Shown here: positions 33,561 through 43,883 of the stretch, in pieces
Layout: each line of letters starts with the position of its first letter
How positions within the stretch are numbered: the first letter of the stretch is position 1
From: Porodaedalea pini
Taxonomy: Eukaryota; Basidiomycota; Agaricomycetes; Hymenochaetales; Hymenochaetaceae
DNA: 64,000 bases
Direction: 5' to 3'
Assembly: GCA_002794775.1 (NCBI GenBank)
Contig: NBAY01000003.1
Coordinates: 1,240,001-1,304,000 of the forward strand
Program-made: the position numbers and the translations under genes
Notes under the pieces: model-generated
The model's database searches: none
Seen by the model: only the letters and a program-made list of their open reading frames with translations
What the model was told of the DNA's origin: nothing

Positions 33561-35350
33561 TTTATGGGCGATATACATCAAGAACTACATCCTATTGGAA
33601 CTTCCATACCCACCGTTTTAACGGTTACCTGTCAACTTTAAGTCGAGTCTGCACACAGATTCTCTTGTGAGTACACAATCGGACTTGCAATTTGCTCTAA
33701 TTATCTAGTTCCTGTTCCACTCGAGTCTGCCCTCGCACTTCTCAAACTCTTTCATCGGCTTTCTCCTTCATGTACGTAAATATCTTTATACGTTACTGAA
33801 ATTATTTGATTATTCATATATCATTTTCTTATTCTTACTTGCATAGATTCATAAGAATGTCTGGCGCTTGGGGTGCTGAAACGACATGGGATGGCAAGGA
33901 ATTGCCTCCATCTCGTCTGACGAAGACGCATGACCTACGTGAGTCGTGCATTGTATAGAGTTCTTTTTATAGCAGCTCAGATAAGGCATCCAGGTCCGAG
34001 CGACCCGGTACACACTCTTGATGCGAGGCATCTAGCTTACATGAACTACGAGGATCAAATCATCACTATGCCAAACGCTGCCTGGGTGCCGGAATACCCG
34101 CTTATCACAGAAGCCGGCATTCTGAAGCGTGACGACAGATATTGGGTTGGCCACGAATATTCACGATGGCCTCAATTTTTCTCAAAACATGCCTTTCATC
34201 ATGCTTGCATCCTGTTCTATAGAAACGCTCAACCCTGGAGCCACGAAGGGGAGGCTATTATGTGGTATGACCCTCGTCCATATGATTTCACCGACGATGC
34301 CAACACGGATTTGTGTACAGACGAGAAAATTGGTCTCCTGGATAGAAAGCTCATCGATAAGATTACATCCTATCTTGAGACAGTTGCAGCTCAAGTATTC
34401 GCTGTTGGATCAAAAGCTGATGTAGGTGGAATGCGAAAGGTCTATGACCGTTGCCTGAGCAGTGGCCAATCTGCACTTGCCAGTCTTCGCCTTCGAAAGG
34501 CAGCTTTCCGCACCGTACTTTTCACTCTTCGCGATGTTCAGCGAGCCATTCTTGAACTGCGTGGGCTGCATACGTACCTAGATGTAGTCGTCAAACGCAT
34601 GAAGGCCCCCAACGCAATGTGGATGTCTCAAAATTTTCTTCTTCCGGTTCGTGGTGCTTTCACTACGGAAGCAGCCGTCGCAGAGAATCTGTATCGTCTC
34701 AGTATACCTGTGTGGTACATCTCTGCAGAGAAAGCAATCGCCCCCGACACCAAGATTTTCGACGTCCAGGACTGTGTTCCATGGTCGACTCACATGTCGA
34801 AGGAGTACGTCAAATACAAAGACAATATACTTCTCTTCAGCTGGAACTTCGATTTGGAACCACGCATGCGGGACATGGCCGCGAGTCAACTCATGAGCAA
34901 CGAGCATATGTCTCACCTTCTCGATCAAATGTACAACTTTCAGTACTATGCTCCACCTCCGAAGCCAATCAGCTATTCGCCATCTCCCGCCACCTCCAGT
35001 ACACGCAATGTTTCTGACCCACCTGCGGTGCAACCACCGCCATCTACATCAAAGTGGAATGAAGGTGGAGCGAGACGTACAATAGCCAACGAGCCAAGCA
35101 TGAACTATGCTCATGTGCTGTACGTTCCAAATGGGGTCGACGGAACGCCTGACCTACCTCCGTTTAGCTTCGTTGTGCATGAAGCCCTGAAAGACCTCGG
35201 CACAGTCAGTGATGAGTCTTCACCTGCTGCTCTGTACCCGCTTCCGCCACCTTTTTTCCTGATGCACGAGTCCCCTGACAAATCAGCGGATTTGTATCTG
35301 AACTACATTCGCATTCGCCCTGTCCTCTTTGACATCATAATCAATGGTGG

Positions 35351-35355
35351 GCTGT
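35351..35355. repeat. Target-site duplication GCTGT of Gypsy copy 2 (left)
   Basis: GCTGT directly precedes the left LTR and recurs at 41624-41628 after the right LTR. Confidence 0.9.
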
Positions 35356-35781
35356 TGTCAGAACTTGAACTTTTACCTTTTCTTTATTTCCCCTTTTCCT
35401 TTTCCTTTTCTTTTAATCACTCCTTTTCATTATCTTTAACCATCTTTCCAATCACTTCCCACACTCCCTTCATATAAACCTTCATTCGTTCCATTCCCAC
35501 TCATTATGTAATGTTAGGTAATATAGTCTCACAGTTGTCGCTATATAAGGTCTCAGGAATCGCATGAACTCCTTGTTCTGCTTTTCCTCTTACCTCCGCG
35601 ACGACCTAGGTGAGACTCGTCCCCCTTGTATTAGTCTAGTCTTGTATTAATCCTCTTACCTCCGCGACGACCTAGTCTGAGTACAGCGTGTCCTGAGTCC
35701 CCGCTCGAGTATAGCACGTCCTGAACAACAGTCAGCCGAGGCCTGCCCAGTCCGAGTCGTCTCCCGGACTCCTGCCTAACA
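35356..35781 (+). repeat. Left LTR of Gypsy copy 2
   Basis: TGTCAG...TAACA, 426 bp, with the TATA box near 35542 and GTTCTGCTTTT at 35575-35585. Confidence 0.93.
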
Positions 35782-35782
35782 T

Positions 35783-35793
35783 AAAAGCAGAAC
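35783..35793 (+). other. Primer-binding site of Gypsy copy 2
   Basis: AAAAGCAGAAC begins two bases after the LTR end, exactly complementary to GTTCTGCTTTT at 35575-35585, as in copy 1. Confidence 0.7.
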
Positions 35794-36054
35794 CCCACCC
35801 AGGCTCATCCCCAGCGTACGTCGTCGCTGTTGACTCGCCTTCACTCGGTCTAGAGGAGCGCTCCCCTCGACGGACTTGACGTGTAAAACCCCTAAACGAC
35901 AAACCCTCAACCCTGCCCGGACGTTTTCGGACGTTCGTGTATTACATAAACCTACACCCGACCTTTCCCGACCCTGGCTCTCCGCCTCTCCCTTTGGTGG
36001 AGGAACCATCTGACCTGGACGTGGGTAACACACCGTGTACAGTCCTCGACATCG

Positions 36055-37572
36055 TTGTCGATTGTGCTCTCGGCCGCCTCCTTCCGTTTGGTCATCAAAT
36101 TCGCCAACGAACCTGTCCTTTGTGAGTGTAACGTTCATCCAGACAACCAGCCCCTCCCAGTTCCCCCCCCCGGTCTAGTCAACATAGATCTTACCGAGGA
36201 ACAGCAGCGGGCTCTCCCTCATTTGTTGCGCTACAACACCGAACGACAGTCGTACGTAGCTGACAATAGAAACCACATCACCCATAACCTCTGGTGGAGT
36301 GACATTAGACACGCCTGGTACTCAACTGACCCATCAGGTGAAAGAACTCAGTGGGCGCCTCGAACCCCTCGTGCCCCAGCATCCCCTACCGTTTCGACAT
36401 CGTCGGTCGTCCTTCCCAGTGAACCAGGAGGATACCGAACGCCCCGCAGAGACTCGTCACCGCCGACACCCCCCGAACGCCTAATGCACACGCCCGTACC
36501 AGTGATGTCAGAGGGCTTTACCCAAAGGCAGCAACAGGAAATTGCAGCGATCGTAGCGGCTGCCTTTACCCACGCCGCAACGAATGCCCCTGCAGCCCAA
36601 GCCCCAGCTCCCTCGATTGACGTCGCCCAGCCACGCGAATTCGCTGGCGGCGATGACTACCTCGACTTCAAGCGTGAAGTCCTTCTCTTTGTCTCGGCAA
36701 ACCCCACGAAGTACCCCTTGTCGTCGAGCAAAATCTATGTCGCCCTCTCCTACCTCAAGGGTGGCAACGCGTCGACATGGGCGCAAAACTACGTCCAGGA
36801 ATTCACAACGAGTGGCGTCGTGAGCTTCACGGATGACTGGACCAAGTTTCAGGAACGACTGGATGCTTCCTTCGACGACCCGAACAGGAAGGAGAAGGCG
36901 TTGAAGAAGTTCTGAGACAAGGTCCAGAAGGACCTCTCTGCCGACGAGTTCTTCCAGGATCTCGACGTGATCATCAAGGCAGCGGAGCTGAAGGATGATA
37001 GCGTCATTTGCAACCGCCTGAAGCGCGCAATGAACATCGAGGTGGTCCGCGGGGTGTTGAGGTCGACGCCAGTACCGACGACGTACGAGGCATGGAAGAA
37101 GAAAGCCGTTGAAATCGACCGGGGCGAACAACAGATTCGCGCGATCCAACGAGGTAGGACGTTGCCATTCACGCCCTGCCTGACGCCCCAACAAGCGCCC
37201 CCAGCGCGCTGACAGGTAGTGGCCCCGCACATCGACAAATGCGGCATGACTGGAATCACCTTCGGAGGCGCTGGCCAGCCAATGGACGTTTCGATGAACG
37301 AGGCGCAACGCCGACGCGCGTGCTGGATCTGCGGCGGTTTGGGCCACTTTAAGGACAAGTGCCCGCAGGCAAAACCGATCATCCAGCGTATGCTGGAACT
37401 GATGGCGCCAGGTGAATGTCACGTCCTCGCCGATGAGCTCAGAGCGATGAAGGAATCAGCATTCGAGGAAGTCGTAGACACTCGAAGGTCGACGGTGGAA
37501 GAATACGTTGAGGAGGGAGAGAACAATGAAGAGGTTGTCGACTCGCAGGGTTTTGCGAGTGGTCAGGCGTAG
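36055..37572 (+). pseudogene. Gag of Gypsy copy 2
   Basis: The first ATG I see is at 36055 (MSIVLSAASFRLVIKFANEP). The frame then runs through a Pro/Ser-rich linker to the capsid region QPREFAGGDDYLDFKREVLL, SYLKGGNASTWAQNYVQE and DASFDDPNRKEKALKKF. TGA 36913 replaces a W codon and TGA 37210 replaces an R codon. The zinc knuckle is CWICGGLGHFKDKCPQ (CX2CX4HX4C). Gag ends ASGQA at TAG 37570-37572. It is cleaner than copy 1 and gives the reference layout for both. Confidence 0.87.
37548..37554 (+). other. Predicted -1 ribosomal frameshift site, Gypsy copy 2
   Basis: G GGT TTT in the gag frame, 16-22 bases before the gag stop at 37570. The -1 frame is open from here through the protease. Confidence 0.65.
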
Positions 37573-40500
37573 CCATCAGGGAGACTGACCGAGAAGAACA
37601 AGGGACTTCAAATCCGGACTCGTTAAAATATAACCAACCGTCTGTACAATACATAGATGCAAACGACGTCGATGGTTTTCCCGAGTACGAAGCCCCCACC
37701 AGTGTGAAAGGAAGTGAAGAGTACGAGCAGCTGTTCATGAGAGGGACTGGCGGATGCCAGCTGGACCTTCTCCTGAACGTCGGGCACAGCGTGGAGGGTG
37801 AAGTGAGGGAGGTGGACGCACACACACTCGTAGATTCGGGATGTACGGGATCGTGCATTGACGTGAGATTCATCGAACGGTACGGGCTAGAGACAAAGCG
37901 TTATATCCGACCCCTTGTGGTACTCAATGCCGACGGCACACACAATGAAGCCGGGTTGATCGAGGAGTACGTTGACATTGAACTTACAATCGGTCACCAT
38001 AAGGAACAGATCGTCCTGGCGGTAACCTCACTGGCGTCATCTAACATCTTCCTGGGGTATGACTGGCTTCGATGGCACAACCCGGAGGTCGACTGGAAGA
38101 CGGGTACACTCGACTTTACTCGCTGCCCGAGCGAATGTGCGATCGAAAGGGAGCCAGTGGAGGACCTAGGCAGGGTGAAGGAGGTGGTGGAGCAGATGAG
38201 GAGGGTGAGTGGGATGCGAATGGACAAGGCGTCCTGGCCTGCATACCTCGACGATTACGCCGACGTCTTCTCAGAGAAGGGATTCGAGAAACTGCCAGAA
38301 CACCGCCCATGGGACCATGTCATCGACTTGAAACCCGACTTCAAACCTAGCGACTGCAAGATCTATCCACTGACACCGACGGAGCAGGAGTCGCTGAAGG
38401 ATTTCCTCGAGGAGAACTTGAAGTCTGGTCGTATACGCAGGTCAATATCCCCGATGGCCTCGCCTTTCTTTTTCATCAAGAAAGCCGACAAGTCCCTACA
38501 CCCGATCCAGGACTACCGAAAGCTTAATGACAGTACAGTCAAGAACAAGTATCCCCTTCCCCTCATCGATGAACTCGTCGACAAGGTCAAGAAAGCGAAA
38601 TACATCACTAAGCTTGACCTTCGCTGGGGGTACTACAACATCCGGATCCGTGAAGGTGACGAGTGGAAGGCAGCGTTCCACACAAACATGGGTCTCTTCG
38701 AACCGACAGTAATGTTCTTCGGTCTCTGCAACGCCCCGGCGACGTTCCAGGCTTTTGTCAATCACATCTTCAAGGACCTGATTTATGCTAACCTGATCAT
38801 CGTATACCTCAACGACATACTGATCCTCTCGGAAACCATTGAGGAACATATAGACACGTCGAGGCGCGTCCTCCAGATCCTTCGAGAGAATGGCCTATAC
38901 CTGAAACCAGAGAAGTGTGAGTTCGATGCCAAGGTCGTCAAATACCTCGGTCACATCATCGGCAACGGTGAGATCAGGGCCGACCTGGCGAAGACGGAGG
39001 CGATTGCGAACTGGCCTATCCCACGAAACCTCAAGGAGCTACAACAGTTCCTCGGTATGGGAAACTGGCTGAGACGGTTTATTAAGGACTACAGCAAGGT
39101 GGTCCAACCGTTAACGTCGTTAACAGGCAAGAAGGACTGGGCATGGGAGACCAAACAGCAGGAAGCGTTCGAGGAGCTGAGACGATGTCTCTGCTCACCT
39201 CCAGTCCTTGCGATCGCCAATGACGAGGGCCCTTTCCGCGTAGAGGCGGACTCGTCGAACTACGCGCTCAGAGGTGTGCTGTTGCAGAAGCAAGAAGGGA
39301 AGTGGAGGGTGATCGCCTACCGATCGGAAGCGCTCCTACCGGTGGAATGAAACTACGAAATCTATGACAAAGAGACGCTTGCCATTGTTTCGGCGCTCAA
39401 GGAGTGGTGACAGTACCTCCTTGGCGCCCGACACAAGATTGAGATCTGGTCCGACCACGCTAACCTGACCTACTTCAAGTCGGCACAGAAGCTGAGCTAC
39501 CGACAAGCTTGCTGGCGAACCGAACTCGAAGAATTCGACTTCCACCTCAAACACAAACTGGGGAAGACGATGGGCAAGGCTGACCTGCTGTCGCACAAAA
39601 CGGGTTATGATCAGGGCAAGGGTGACAACGATGACGTTATATTCATCAAGGAGAAGTGGCTGAACCGTGGAGTGGTGAGGACATCACGTGATGAAATGTT
39701 GGAACGAGTGGGTGAAGCGCAGAGAGCGCAGGATGAGTCGGAGAGGCCGACGAACGTGGCGAAAGTCGACGGGTTGTGGCGGATGAAAGGCAAGGTGTAC
39801 GTGCCGTCGACGATGAAGGAAGCGGTATTGAGGGAGTGCCACGACTCGACCCTGGCAGGACATCCTGGATCGTCGAAGACGGTCGAACTGGTACGTCAAG
39901 ACTTCTGGTGGGCGTCGATGTTCTCCGATGTCCGAACATACGTCCGAGGATGCGACCGTTGCCAACAGACAAAAGCCTTAAGAATGTTGAGGTCGAGACC
40001 GCTTCATCCAAACGCGATCCCTGAAGGTCCCTGGGAGATCGTCATGGTTGACCTAATCGGAGAGCTCCCGGACTCCAAGGGACACAATGCGATCTGTGTC
40101 TTCGTGGACAGATTCTCGAAACAGATGCATGCAATCCCGACGACGACAAAACTGTCAGCGGAAGGCATGGCTCAGTTGTACCGCGACCACGTCTTCCGCC
40201 TCCATGGCTTACCGAAGAAGATCATCCACGACCGAGGCACACAGTTCGATGCGTCGATGATGAAGGAGCTGTACAAACTCCTACACATCGAAGGCAACCC
40301 GTCAACGGTGTACCACCCGCAAATGGACGGTCAAACGGAACGTGTCAACCAAGAGCTTGAACAGTACCTCCGGCTCTTCGTCGATCATCGGCAATCGGAT
40401 TGGAAGGACTGGCTCCCCCTCGCAGAGTTCGCCTACAACAACCGTGAACATTCAGCGACAAAGATGTCACCCTTCTATGCAAACACCGGACGTCACCCTA

Positions 40501-41210
40501 TGAGCTTCGACACCGTACAAACTTCCTCTGCCAATATGTCGGCGGAAGAATTTGCGAAGCACATCAAGGAGACTCATCGCGTGGCGAAGGACAATCTAGT
40601 TAAGGCGGCTGAGGACATGAAACACTATCATGACCGGATGGCAGGAGCATCAGTGGAGTACAAGGCAGGAGACAAGGTTTTCCTCAATGGGCGAAACATC
40701 AGTACAGACTCGCCCACGAAGAAACTTGCCGACAAATGGTATGGTCCCTTCGACATCATTGACAAGATTGGAGCGAGCACGTACAAGCTCAAACTCCCAA
40801 AGCGATGGAAGAAGGTCCACCCTGTCTTCAACGAGGCACTACTCAAACCTGCCATCGAATCGACCTTCGAAAGCCAGAAACAGCCGCCACCGCCTCCACC
40901 GGAAATCGTCGACGATGAGGAAGAGTACGAGGTCGAGGAGGTCATTGACTCACGGCTGCACCGAGGTAAACTACAGTACCTTGTCAAGTGGGTCGGGTAC
41001 AACGAACCGACCTGGCAACCAGAGAAGGACTTTGGCGAGAATGCAAAGGAGGCGATCGCTGAGTTTTACCTCAAACACCCTGGTGCTCCTCGCAAACTCG
41101 ACATCCCTCGCTCACGACTCCGCCCGCTCTTTGTCGACACCGAGCCAGACGACCGCGATCTTGGTTGGTCGGGACGCCCAACCTTGAAGGGGGGTAATGT
41201 CAGAACTTGA
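37555..41210 (+). pseudogene. Pol of Gypsy copy 2: protease, RT, RNase H, integrase, chromodomain
   Basis: The -1 frame continues as WSGVAIRETDREEQGTSNPD into the protease (LVDSGCTGSCID, intact DSG). RT is complete but its catalytic box reads YLNDILILS: codon 38811 is AAC where copy 1 has GAC. RNase H (EADSSNYALRGVLLQKQEGK) is cut by TGA 39348 and 39408. Integrase has the zinc-binding HDSTLAGHPGSSKTVELVRQ and CDRCQQTK, then DLIGELPDSKGHNAICVFVD, IIHDRGTQFDASMM and YHPQMDGQTERVNQELEQ. The chromodomain reads LQYLVKWVGYNEPTWQPEKD, and the product ends RPTLKGGNVRT running into the LTR. Confidence 0.92.
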
Positions 41211-41623
41211 ACTTTTACCTTTTCTTTATTTCCCCTTTTCCTTTTCCTTTTCTTTTAATCACTCCTTTTCATTATCTTTAACCATCTTTCCAATCACTTC
41301 CCACACTCCCTTCATATAAACCTTCATTCGTTCCATTCCCACTCATTATGTAATGTTAGGTAATATAGTCTCACAGTTGTCGCTATATAAGGTCTCAGGA
41401 ATCGCATGAACTCCTTGTTCTGCTTTTCCTCTTACCTCCGCGACGACCTAGGTGAGACTCGTCCCCCTTGTATTAGTCTAGTCTTGTATTAATCCTCTTA
41501 CCTCCATGACGACCTAGTCTGAGTACAGCGTGTCCCGAGTCCCCGCTCGAGTATAGCACATCCCGAACAACAGTCAGCCGAGGCCTGCCCAGTCCGAGTC
41601 GTCTCCTGGACTCCCGCCTAACA
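41198..41623 (+). repeat. Right LTR of Gypsy copy 2
   Basis: 426 bp, TGTCAG...TAACA, followed by the TSD GCTGT at 41624-41628. Confidence 0.93.
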
Positions 41624-42395
41624 GCTGTTCGACAAATCTGTATGGTGGAAACTTCGCTAGTGGAGGAACATATTACATGGAGACTACAAGAAGTCCACAC
41701 CACTTCCTCCGAATATTGCCTCCCCCTTTGTTGAGGGTGTCTACAATGCTATGCCTGGTAATTCTAGCTCTCCCGATGCTTCGAAAGCGGCCAATTCTTG
41801 TGAGCGTACCGCGACCGACTTGCCTCCCGCAAAATGGCAGCGACTTGCGGAGAACGCAACGATGAAGGTCACGTTTGGCGTTGAGCGAAAGCTAGAGCCG
41901 TTCGATTGCACAAAGGACCAAATGTGGCGGGGAAAGTCTGTGTCAGTGGCCAGCATTCTCCGTAACAAGGCCCTCAGGATGGAAGTGCAGTGGGAGCTCA
42001 TGGAAATGCTGTTCCGTTACGAGCTTTACGCACTTGATCAAGTGATTTTGCCACGGTCCTGCATGAGCGGCGATGAGCATTGACTTCGTAACGCGCTTCT
42101 GTCTCATGTTTACATGGGCGCAACGGATGGCTCAACCACTGTGATACCGGACCTGTCAAAACCACAGTCGGACTATTGGGGAGACAACATGTTGGTTCAC
42201 GATGCTGTGAAAGCCCTGCGTGATGTTTTGCGAGCGTGGCCGAACTGTCCACGGGTGATTGGTGAGGAAAGGGACTTGCATGCTAGAGACTTCGCGGTTA
42301 TGATTCGCTTCTACGTTAAAACCTTCATAGACTTCTTTAAATGTATCCCATCCATGCATTGCAAACCTCCCGCATCGCTCGTGAATAAGTCATAG

Positions 42396-43883
42396 CGATT
42401 TCATTTTTTTTTCTTCAAGGGTTTTTTTTTTTCATATACATATTACATGTAGAGCGTACTAATTGTACTACATCGAACGGTTTCATGTGGAGGGAGGATA
42501 TATGTACATTATACGGTTTCATGTGGAGGGGAGGATATATATACATTATGGGTTTTTTTTCTTTCGATCTAACTCATTTTAATATTGAAGTAGATTAATT
42601 GCACGTAGTTTATACTCATGGGACAAACATACGTGCTTCTGAAGCTGGCTGCTCTAGAAAAGGGTGATTCCAACAGACGCCCAATCTGTGCAGTCCGCTT
42701 CATGTTACAACAATCCGCAATGATCTACTTACTGTTATTCATAGGTTATAATTGACTTAGCACCGTCTGTGGTATTCGTGAGTCCATTTGGCCTTACATA
42801 GCAGTTAGTAGGAGCAAGCTAACATTTTTATAGAAGTATAGATTACTCACATATTTGATGGACTTGTTACATGCAATCAGTGACTTTTAGCAGATCTGTG
42901 ATGGAAAAGGTAGATTAGTCTGTTAACAGCGCTTCATGCGCATCCATACTGGGAATGATCTACCGCAATGGGAAAACAGACAATTCCCACGCATTTACAT
43001 GAAGACATGCAGACTGGCAATAGATCGCATCCCTGACTCTAGTATGTGGAGGAGCCGTGTCCCGACTCTGGTAAGCTCCTTCAGCTCATACGGAGGGCAA
43101 CAAATTAACCTGATCGCACAGAGTAGACCCCCGGAGGCCCCATCAGCATGCAAGCCGTCGTCCTCTGCAGCGAGCACAGGCGATCGCGCTCCCTCAAAAC
43201 ACAACAAGGTCTCGGTGCATACTGCAATGTGGCGGCGGTGAGTTCCCACTCTGGTAAGTTAATTCTGCTAATACAGTACGCAAATATTTGACCTAATCAC
43301 ACAGAGCAAACCCCTGGAGGTTCTGTCCTCTCCCAAGTCCTCGTCCTCCGCTCCGAAGCCATCGGTGACAAAAAAGAGTCTACTGAAGATGTTGAGAACA
43401 GTGCCGGCAAAAGCGAAGACAAAAGACAGGAAGGGTGGGCAGAAAATATAAGCAAACGATTCAGTCTATCTATCGTACGGCCGTAATGACTAGCACCCTG
43501 TCACAACCGGCATTGATGACATGCGCCTCTTCTGTTCGTACATTACTGTCTACTGCCAACTGCTCGCTATCCATCAGTTCGAACAGAAAGTCAACCTGAT
43601 ATAAGTGGCATTTCCCCTTTCTTCTGTAGGCTATACTAATCATTAAATATTTCTTGAAGATTTTATTATAATATTTCTAAGGGTGTACTTTTACGATATG
43701 TGCTTATGATTAACTCTACGCTACAGGACAAGTATGAAAAAGGCAAAAATTTGAAGTCTGTGCAGGGTCGCAGAGCTGTAAAATTTTGTCTTGCGTTTAC
43801 GCGTCTTCGCCCCCCTCACCCTCAACTTGCTTGAATAACTCTAGCTATTGCAGCCTGCTCAGCCTAACCCTTTCATCAAAGAC
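42396..43883. other. Region between cargo genes X and Y, with exon-like duplicated units
   Basis: The left part (42396-42930) is AT-rich with T runs and a repeated TTTCATGTGGAGGG word at 42481 and 42518. At 43045-43160 and 43235-43350 two similar units occur, each CCACTCTGGTAAG-like donor, ~60-bp intron-like stretch, CACAG acceptor and an exon starting AG.A.ACCCC.GGAGG. The second leads into KKSLLKMLRTVPAKAKTKDR and a stop near 43453. This could be the basic C-terminal end of a small gene or of gene X. I cannot connect it with confidence. Confidence 0.35.

Larger units (their letters stand above)
35356..41623 (+). mobile_element. Ty3/Gypsy chromodomain retrotransposon, copy 2 (nearly full length, inactive)
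   Basis: 6,268 bp with two 426-bp LTRs (TGTCAGAACTTG...CCTAACA) and 5-bp TSD. It has the same organisation as copy 1 and is related throughout, but diverged in LTR sequence and target site, so the two insertions are independent. The LTRs differ by about seven transitions (roughly 1.6%), a recent insertion. Four in-frame nonsense codons (36913, 37210, 39348, 39408, all TGA) and a changed RT catalytic motif make it inactive. A polypurine tract (GAAGGGGGG-like) precedes the right LTR. Confidence 0.94.
33857..42395 (+). pseudogene. Cargo gene X of the Plavaka-type element, family not recognised, split by Gypsy copy 2
   Basis: I cannot name this family. It starts MSGAWGAETTWDGKELPPSR at 33857. 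After a short intron (about 33938-33985, borders uncertain) comes a long exon with HTLDARHLAYMNYEDQIITM, WVPEYPLITEAGILKRDDRY, YSRWPQFFSKHAFHHACILF and RNAQPWSHEGEAIMWYDPRP. Later parts are LRKAAFRTVLFTLRDVQRAI, NFLLPVRGAFTTEAAVAENL + YRLSIPVWYISAEKAI. Gypsy copy 2 (35356-41623, TSD GCTGT) cuts codon 35355. Removing it continues the frame as FDKSVWWKLR and on through AKWQRLAENATMKVTFGVER, ending SLVNKS. Two nonsense codons, TAG 41658 and TGA 42081, break it further. The aromatic-rich, globular composition suggests a real domain rather than a chance frame. Confidence 0.72.

Noticed and set aside
25550..41623. The two Gypsy copies as one segmental or tandem duplication
   Set aside because: They have different target duplications (GAACT, GCTGT), different LTR sequences and lie in different genes, so they are separate insertions.
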